Part shown: positions 1 through 6,400 of the stretch, one piece after another | How the letters are laid out: every line of letters starts with the position of its first letter | How positions within the stretch are numbered: the first letter of the stretch is position 1 | Assembly: GCA_023145975.1 (NCBI GenBank) | Contig: JAGLCZ010000370.1 | Coordinates: 1-7,720, forward strand | From: Candidatus Hydrogenedentota bacterium | GTDB taxonomy: Bacteria > Hydrogenedentota > Hydrogenedentia > Hydrogenedentales > CAITNO01 | Direction: 5' to 3' | DNA: 7,720 nt | Notes under the pieces: model-generated | What the model saw: the letters and a program-made list of their open reading frames with translations, nothing else | Database searches by the model: none | Told to the model about the DNA's origin: nothing | Position numbers and translations under genes: made by a program

Positions 1-33
1 TGCGGATGGCTGCAATAATTGTGCTGCCGGCAC

Positions 34-192
34 CCCGCCCCACCGTCATCCCGGTTTCTCCCGTCGACGCAGGAGATGCGGGAATACCGGGAACCATGAA
101 GTCAAGGAAAGCGTGATTATAGTACAGTCTTTGGATTTCGGTTTTTTTCCGCTCAAGGATTCGCGCCAAAACCGGGATGACGAAGGGGAGAA
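34..192. repeat. Palindromic intergenic element with 14-bp inverted ends
   Basis: Cgtcatcccggttt at 44-57 is repeated perfectly in inverted orientation (aaaccgggatgacg) at 169-182. The match extends imperfectly outwards to about 34 and 192 through a GGGG stretch. Inside, 49-63 pairs with 79-92 (tcccggt with accggga, then tcccg with cggga, around a small internal loop). The CGTCATCCCGG end resembles the widespread REP-like intergenic palindromes found in many bacterial genomes. Two such ends facing each other across about 110 bases suggest a BIME-like pair or a small non-autonomous mobile element. No transposase is present. Confidence 0.6.
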
Positions 193-267
193 GTCATTTG
201 TTATACAAATAGGAGATGCTGTCAATTATGGGATATTTTGGGGGATCTTTGAGAAGCAAATAAGGCG

Positions 268-286
268 TATAATTTTTATAGGAGGT
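268..286 (+). promoter_or_regulatory. TATAAT box and Shine-Dalgarno upstream of the mini-ORF
   Basis: A perfect TATAAT lies at 268-273 and AGGAGGT at 280-286. No good -35 hexamer sits 16-18 bases upstream of the TATAAT. Initiation about seven bases downstream would place the Shine-Dalgarno at the very 5' end of the transcript. The ribosome site is convincing as a motif; the promoter is weak evidence in AT-rich sequence. Confidence 0.3.
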
Positions 287-292
287 ATCTTT

Positions 293-355
293 GTGGTTAA
301 ATTTGTATTAGAAAAAAAGAATTTGCCGCAGGCTCTACATAAAATACTTCGGTAA
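293..355 (+). CDS. Possible 20-residue peptide ORF with strong Shine-Dalgarno (doubtful)
   Basis: A GTG at 293 lies six bases after AGGAGGT (280-286), the best Shine-Dalgarno in the downstream region. It opens a frame ending at TAA (353-355): MVKFVLEKKNLPQALHKILR. The peptide is basic, with five Lys and one Arg, and plausibly amphipathic. The terminator hairpin begins only six bases after the stop. The same frame is open upstream to base 2, so a longer product starting at GTG 113 is formally possible but has no comparable ribosome site. No family is recognised, and such a short ORF can arise by chance. Confidence 0.25.
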   Translation: MVKFVLEKKNLPQALHKILR

Positions 356-360
356 ATTTA

Positions 361-396
361 AAACATCCCCCGTCGCGTTAGCGGCGGAGGATGTTA
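361..396 (-). terminator. Intrinsic terminator hairpin for the giant gene
   Basis: Bases 362-376 pair with 381-395 around a GTTA loop. The stem is 15 positions with one mismatch and one wobble. Read on the minus strand it begins about 50 bases after the TAA, and the 3' side continues as TTTTAAATTTA, a short and interrupted T-run. On the plus strand no T-run follows (ATAACAAG). It therefore best serves the minus-strand gene, though a hairpin between converging transcripts could slow both. Confidence 0.75.
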
Positions 397-447
397 TAAC
401 AAGAAATTACACACCTGTATTTAAGTCTTAAGGGTTTGTCAGACCGA

Positions 448-3400
448 TTATTTTTTGTGGGTAAGTGTCAGTAAAACAACAAGGCTTAATCCTACCAGCA
501 GCCAGTCGCCCAGCATGCGATGGAGCATTTTGGTATCCACTTTTTCACTGCAGCAACCCATGCATGCCCTGCATCCGGAACATTCGGCCATGTCTTCTTC
601 AAGAATAGCAAGTAACTCCTCGCGGTTGACATAGCCATCACCATCTTGATCGAGTTCATTAAATTGCTGTTCCGTTATCTCGGGCAGTATGGATTGTACA
701 TCTTCCAAGTTCGCACGTCCATCTTCATCCGGGTCGATATTTTCAAATTGTTCTATTAGCATTTCGGCAATTTCTGCTATTGCCTCGCCTTCTGCGTTTT
801 CACCTTCAGTACCCGGTTCCGGTCCTTTTGAAACCACAACCGTTATAAAAGAACCTGAAAAGACACTGGATTCTGGCAGAGGTGTCTGGCTGATGATATG
901 TCCTGCAGCAATAGTCGTGTGATATTGCTCTTCCTCCACCTCCAGATATAACAGCAGTGTCAGTAACATTTCCCGAGCTTCTTCAATGGATATATCTTTA
1001 ATATCGGGTACGCGGACAACAGGAGGAGGTAAAACGATAATCTGTCGTATGACAGTTCTCTTATTTCCAATGTTGTCCGTAACGCTATAGTGTATCGAAT
1101 AGGTGTTTGCAATATTCGTGTCTACTATGTCACCTTGAATACCAATACGGTCTGTCAAGTCGCCGTCACAGGCATCAAAAGCTGTTGCACCGGAATCTTC
1201 AAATACGCTTCCATATTCAATTCTCATTTGTGCTTCGCCCAGAAGTGTAATTATGGGGCGTGTTTTATCTACCACCGTAACAGTTCTTATTACCTGTACT
1301 GCGCTGTTACCAAAGCTGTCTGTCACATCATACGTTATCTCATACACACCGGGAACAGAACTGTCTACCCTATCGCCCCCGATCTGAATGGCATGGGTCA
1401 GGTCGCCTTCGCAGTCATCCAGAGCGGTGGCACCCGGGTCTTCAAAGGAGGAGCCGCATTCCACCGTTGTTTCCGCCCCGCCTGCCAGGGTGATTACGGG
1501 CGCTAAGTCTTCAAGAACATGCACCGTTCGTATTGCCGTTCCGGAAGCACCGGTCTGATCTGCTACATGGTAGGTTATTGTATACACTCCTGCTGTACTT
1601 GTATCTACATTACCGGTAATTACGATATCCGCAGTCAGATTCCCTTCGCAATAATCTGCTGCACGCATTCCCGCTTCTTCGTACGTTGTGTTGCAGTCAA
1701 GGGTTATCTCTGTTTCTCCGTCAAGCATAATGAAAGGGGACAGAGTATCCGATATATGTACCATGCGTGCAAAATTAATGGTCAACTCGCCTTGCTCATC
1801 CAGGAAATTCGGATTGCCTTCAGCGTTAAACAGGGGCGGGATTCCGGTGTCATCCAGTATGGGCCAGGTGTTTCCTGCACTGTTTACTGCCACATAAACC
1901 AGCAGGTAATTGCCTGTCATATTCGGCAGGTTGTCATAGGCATAACGTACGGGTTCCCCAGCTGACCACAGTGGAACTGCTGCGGCATCCAGTGCCCAGT
2001 ACCAGGCGGTCAGCCCGGGTTGATCGTGTTCCAGTGCTGCCTGTACCGCTCCCAGACTCCCTTCGCAGCTATCCTCTGCGTAGGCGCCCGGGATATCATA
2101 TTCATCGCCGCATTCAGATTCTATTACTTTCGTACCGACGAGAGTGAGCGTCGGTATGGTGTCACTGGTGACTTCCACAGTACGTGTAGTTACAGCTTCA
2201 TTCCCGGAGGAATCTGTTACGGAGTAATACAGCGTGTAGAATGCCGGTAGTCTGACATTCACAGTACCGGTTTTTTGGATTTGGCTTGTAATAATACCAT
2301 CGTGATTATCTGTGGCAGTTGCTCCGGGCTCAGTGAAAACGCCGCCGCATATTACAGTCATTGGAGTATTACCCAGCAGGGTAATTTCCGGGATTACACT
2401 ATCTTCGACACGCACAGTACGTGTGTCGGATATGCTGTTCCCTGCTGCACTGGTAACCGTATATCTTAAGGTATACGTTCCCAGTGTTGACGTGTCCACA
2501 GTACCTTCCACTACCACGTTATCCGTAAGGTTACCGTCGCAGTCGTCTGTTGCTGTCCAGCCGGGCTCCACATAGGTGCCGTTCCATTCCACACGGATGG
2601 CAAGATCACCCAACAGGGTTAGCAGCGGGGGATTGGCGCTTGATACGTGTACCAGGCGGGTGGTTGTGCCTTCATTGCCGGCACTATCGTCTGCAGCATA
2701 GGTAATGGGATAGGTACCCGTTACAAAACTATTTACATTGCCGCTGATCCGGAGGCTGGCAGTTACGTCGCCATCGCACACATCTGCCGCTGTTGCTCCT
2801 GTTTCCGTATAGGTTTCTCCGCAATACACCAGTACTTCACTACTCCCTGTCAGGGTAACCACAGGTGGAAGCGTATCTTTAACACGTACCAGCCGTGCAA
2901 AGTCTACAGCGAGGTCATCCGGTCCATTCATGAAATTCGGGTTGCCCATACCGTCAAAGATAGGCGGCAGCCCGTCTGCATCCAGCGTTGGGGTGATATT
3001 CCCTTCTCCATCCCCGGCAATATAAATCAGGAGGTATTCACCGGGATTTGTCACCAATTCATCGTAAGCATAGGTTACAGGATCGGTATCATTCCATAAG
3101 GGCACTCCGGATTCATCCAGTGCCCAGTACCAGGCTGTTAATCCAGTTTCATACAGTTCCATTGTTACCTGTATTGCTCCCAGGCTTCCTGCACAACCAT
3201 CCCATGCAGCAGCACCTGCATCCAGGTATTCCAAACCACATTCGGCAATAGCCACAACAGCACCGGTCACAGCAATTGAAGGCGGCGTTGTATCCACCAC
3301 CAATATTGTGCGCTGTATGGGTAGTGCTGCATTCCCCGATGTATCGTTTACGTTGTAGGTGCGTGTGTAGCTTCCTTTCACCGCCATATTTACGTTGCCG

Positions 3401-6400
3401 GTTATCTGTATTGCCGCCGTAATCTGAGTGCCATTATCATGGTTGTCTGCAGCCACGGCACCCGGATCGGTGAAGGTATCGCTGCATTCCACGGTCATGG
3501 GGTTATCGCCTGTTAACGTAATTACAGGAGATACGCTGTCTTCAATACGAATTGTGCGTGATACCGAGGTATTTTCTCCCGAGGTATCGCTGACCCTGTA
3601 GGTTAAGATATAAACCCCGAGGGTACCGTCATCTACAATGCCTTCCACAACAACATCTCCGGTGAGATCGCCGTTGCAGGCATCGACTGCAGTCCAGCCC
3701 GGTTCCACATAACTTCCACCCCATTCAATACGTATATCGCTGTCGCCCAGCAGTGTAATTACCGGGGGTGCATCGCTTACCACGAATACGGTGCGTATTG
3801 CCGTCCCTTCATTTCCGGCAGCATCGGTCACGGTATAGTTGAGGAGATATGTACCCGGCAGGGAGTTATCTACTTCGCCGGTAGTCTGTATACTGCCTGT
3901 AAGATTTCCGTCACATCCGTCAGCGGCTTCTGCACCTGCTTCCACGTAAGGTGTATTGCAGGGCAGGGTCACTTCCTGTTCCCCTAAAAGAGTCAGCACA
4001 GGTAATGTGGTATCCCCAACACGTATCAGCCGCGCAAAGTCTACGGCCAGTTCATCGGGTCCATTCATGAAATTCGGATCGCCCATACCGTCAAAAATGG
4101 GCGGCAGCCCGTCCCCGTCCAGTACCGGCATCGTGTTGCCCTGTGTGTCTACAGCAAGATAAAGCAGTAGATAGTCGCCGGCTGTAGTCGGTGGCGTATT
4201 CCAGTCATAGCGTACGGGTTCACCGACGGACCACAAGGGCGTTCCTGCTTCATCCAGTGCCCAGTACCAGGCCGTTTGTCCTGCCTGATCGGGTTCCAGA
4301 GAAGTCTGTACGCCGCCCAGATTGCCTTCACAGGCATCTATTGCAGTAGTACCGCCCAGGCTGTACGCAAGGCTGCATTCGGCAGTGACGATCAGATCTC
4401 CGGATACTGTTAGTTCCGGAGGTGCGGTGTCTGATACGGTTACCGCACGTATTTCCTGCGCCATATTATTGGAGTCGTCCAACACGGTATAAGTGAGGCT
4501 GTAACTGCCGGGAACAGCCGCATTCACCGTACCCGTTACCTGTATTGCGGCAGTGAGCAATACATCGTCATTACAGTTGTCCGTAGCAGTAGCGCCCGGA
4601 TCGATGAAGGTACTGCCGCATTCCACCGGCATGGGATTGTCCCCAAGCAGCGTGATTACAGGCACCGTCGTATCAATTACATTTACGGTTCGTATTACTT
4701 CTATTGCTTCATTCCCTGCGGTATCCAGGACGTTGTAGCTAACAATATTTTGACCGACCGTGTTTGTATCAATTGTATTGCCAACGATAACGATGGAGGG
4801 GGTCAGGTTCCCGTCGCACAGATCATCTGCTGTGGCGCCTGCATCGGCATAGACTGTGCCGCCCTCGACATCAACCACAGCATCCCCAAGCAGTGTGATT
4901 ACAGGCACCGTCGTATCAATTACATTTACGGTTCGTATTACTTCCACCGCTTCATTCCCTGCTGCATCCAGGACATTGTAGCTAACAAAATTTTGACCGA
5001 CCGTGTTTGTATCAATTGTATTGCCAACGATAACGATGGAGGGGGTCAGGTTTCCGTCGCACAGATCATCTGCTGCGGCGCCTGCATCGGTATAATCCAT
5101 ACTGCACTCGATATCAGTCACAGCATCCCCAAGCAGTGTGATCAGCGGTACAGTTGTATCCACCACATTTACGGTCCTCGTTACTTCTACTGCAGTATTG
5201 GCTGTCATATCGGATACATTGTAGGTAATTACATAGCTGCCTGTTACAGTGAGATCAACCGTCTCGTCATTGACAATAATGGAAGACGTTATATTGCCGT
5301 CACAGGAATCAAATGCTGTGGCACCTGCATCACTATAGCTGCCGTCGCATTCGGTAGTAACAGTTCCGTTGCCGAGAAGGGTAATTACCGGTGCAGCGGT
5401 ATCAATAATATTTACCGTGCGTATTACTTCGGCAGCAGCGTTATTTCCTTCATCATTCATCTGATAGCTAACGGTATATACCCCTGCTAAATCCACATTT
5501 ACAAGGTTTACTATTGTAATGGAATCTGTGAGATCGGTGGCGCAGGCATCTTCTGCTGTGGCACCGGCATCGCTATAACTGTTGCCGCATTCTGCGGTTG
5601 TCGGATTATCTCCCAGGAGGGTGATTATTGGTGCGGAGGCAATAGCGCCGTCCACGTCTGTGCCCGTAACGCCTTCCGGAAGCATGACAATGCCGTCAAG
5701 GTCTTCGACAAGTCCATTAACGGTGATGGTAACATCGTCACCGTCGTGCATAAGTTCAGGACAGATCCATGTCAGGCGATATGTGTCGCCAGTGACAAAC
5801 GCCGCTGAATTAGGATGCTCGGATAGGGTTCCCGTGTCGGAGATTGTGTAGTTTGCAGTGTCTGCTGCACCAGCACTCATTGTTTTACTAAATGTAACCA
5901 GCACGTTATAACTGTCTTCAACAGCAACCTGCTTTACAAAGGGCTGACCCGTAACAAGGACTGTGCGCACTGTTTCCGTTGCCGCGTTTGCTGCTGTGTC
6001 GGATACGTTATAGCTTACATTGTAGCTGCCGTTTACATTGGTGTTTACGTCGCCGGCATCAATGCTTATTTCTGCTGTGAGATCACCATCACATATATCG
6101 TTTGCAGTTGCGCCAAGTTCTTCATACGACTCACCTACAGTAACCGCCTGAGGAACAGCACCGAGAAGCGTGATTACAGGCGCGGTAGTATCCACGACAT
6201 TTACTGTGCGCGTTAGCTCACTGGCGGCATTTGCTGCGGAATCAGATATGTTATAGGTGATTGTGTAAGAACCGGGTGTTCCGGTATTTGTTGGATTAGC
6301 GGTTATGATGCTGCTGCTGAGGTCACCGTCGCAAGCATCAGCAGCTATTACCCCTGCTTCGTTATAGGTGTCCCCGCATTCTACTGTAACCGGATCAGCA

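Larger units (their letters stand above)
1..447. other. Downstream region without a confident gene
   Basis: Beyond the giant gene this stretch holds the terminator hairpin, a palindromic repeat element (about 34-192) and a possible mini-ORF on the plus strand. Several frames stay open at the left edge: plus frame from 2 to a stop at 353-355, plus frame from 3 to a stop at 114-116, and minus frame from 193 off the left edge. Much of each reads through the GC-rich palindrome, so open frame alone is weak evidence. One of them may be the tail or head of a neighbouring gene, but none shows a recognisable domain. Confidence 0.6.

Noticed and set aside
3..116. Plus-strand frame open from the left edge to a TGA at 114-116, possibly the tail of an upstream gene
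   Set aside because: Its translation (PVSPVDAGDAGIPG) is a typical read-through of a REP-like palindrome. With only 37 codons visible there is no support for a real gene.
113..355. 80-codon plus-strand ORF starting at GTG 113
   Set aside because: It has no ribosome site at 113, the frame is open to base 2 through the palindrome, and no family is recognised. Only the last 20 codons, with a strong Shine-Dalgarno, merit mention.
451..582. Sortase (LPXTG) anchor or dockerin at the C-terminus
   Set aside because: No LPXTG-like motif precedes the helix. The two calcium loops are 28 residues apart with canonical EF-hand positions, not the paired dockerin motif.
1090..3251. Several plus-strand frames of 64-150 codons opposite the Ig array
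   Set aside because: All lie antisense to conserved DUF5011 domains. They recur with domain periodicity and show Cys/Tyr-rich sequences typical of reverse-complement shadows.
4149..4337. 62-codon minus-strand frame overlapping long-form domain d10
   Set aside because: It is an out-of-frame shadow of the real gene on the same strand, where domain d10 is clearly coded in the main frame.
4750..5490. 246-codon open frame on the plus strand
   Set aside because: It is antisense to d5-d8. Its internal repeat (TDRVCINCIANDNDGGGQV twice) merely mirrors the 243-bp tandem repeat of the real gene. It has no recognisable domain or ribosome site.
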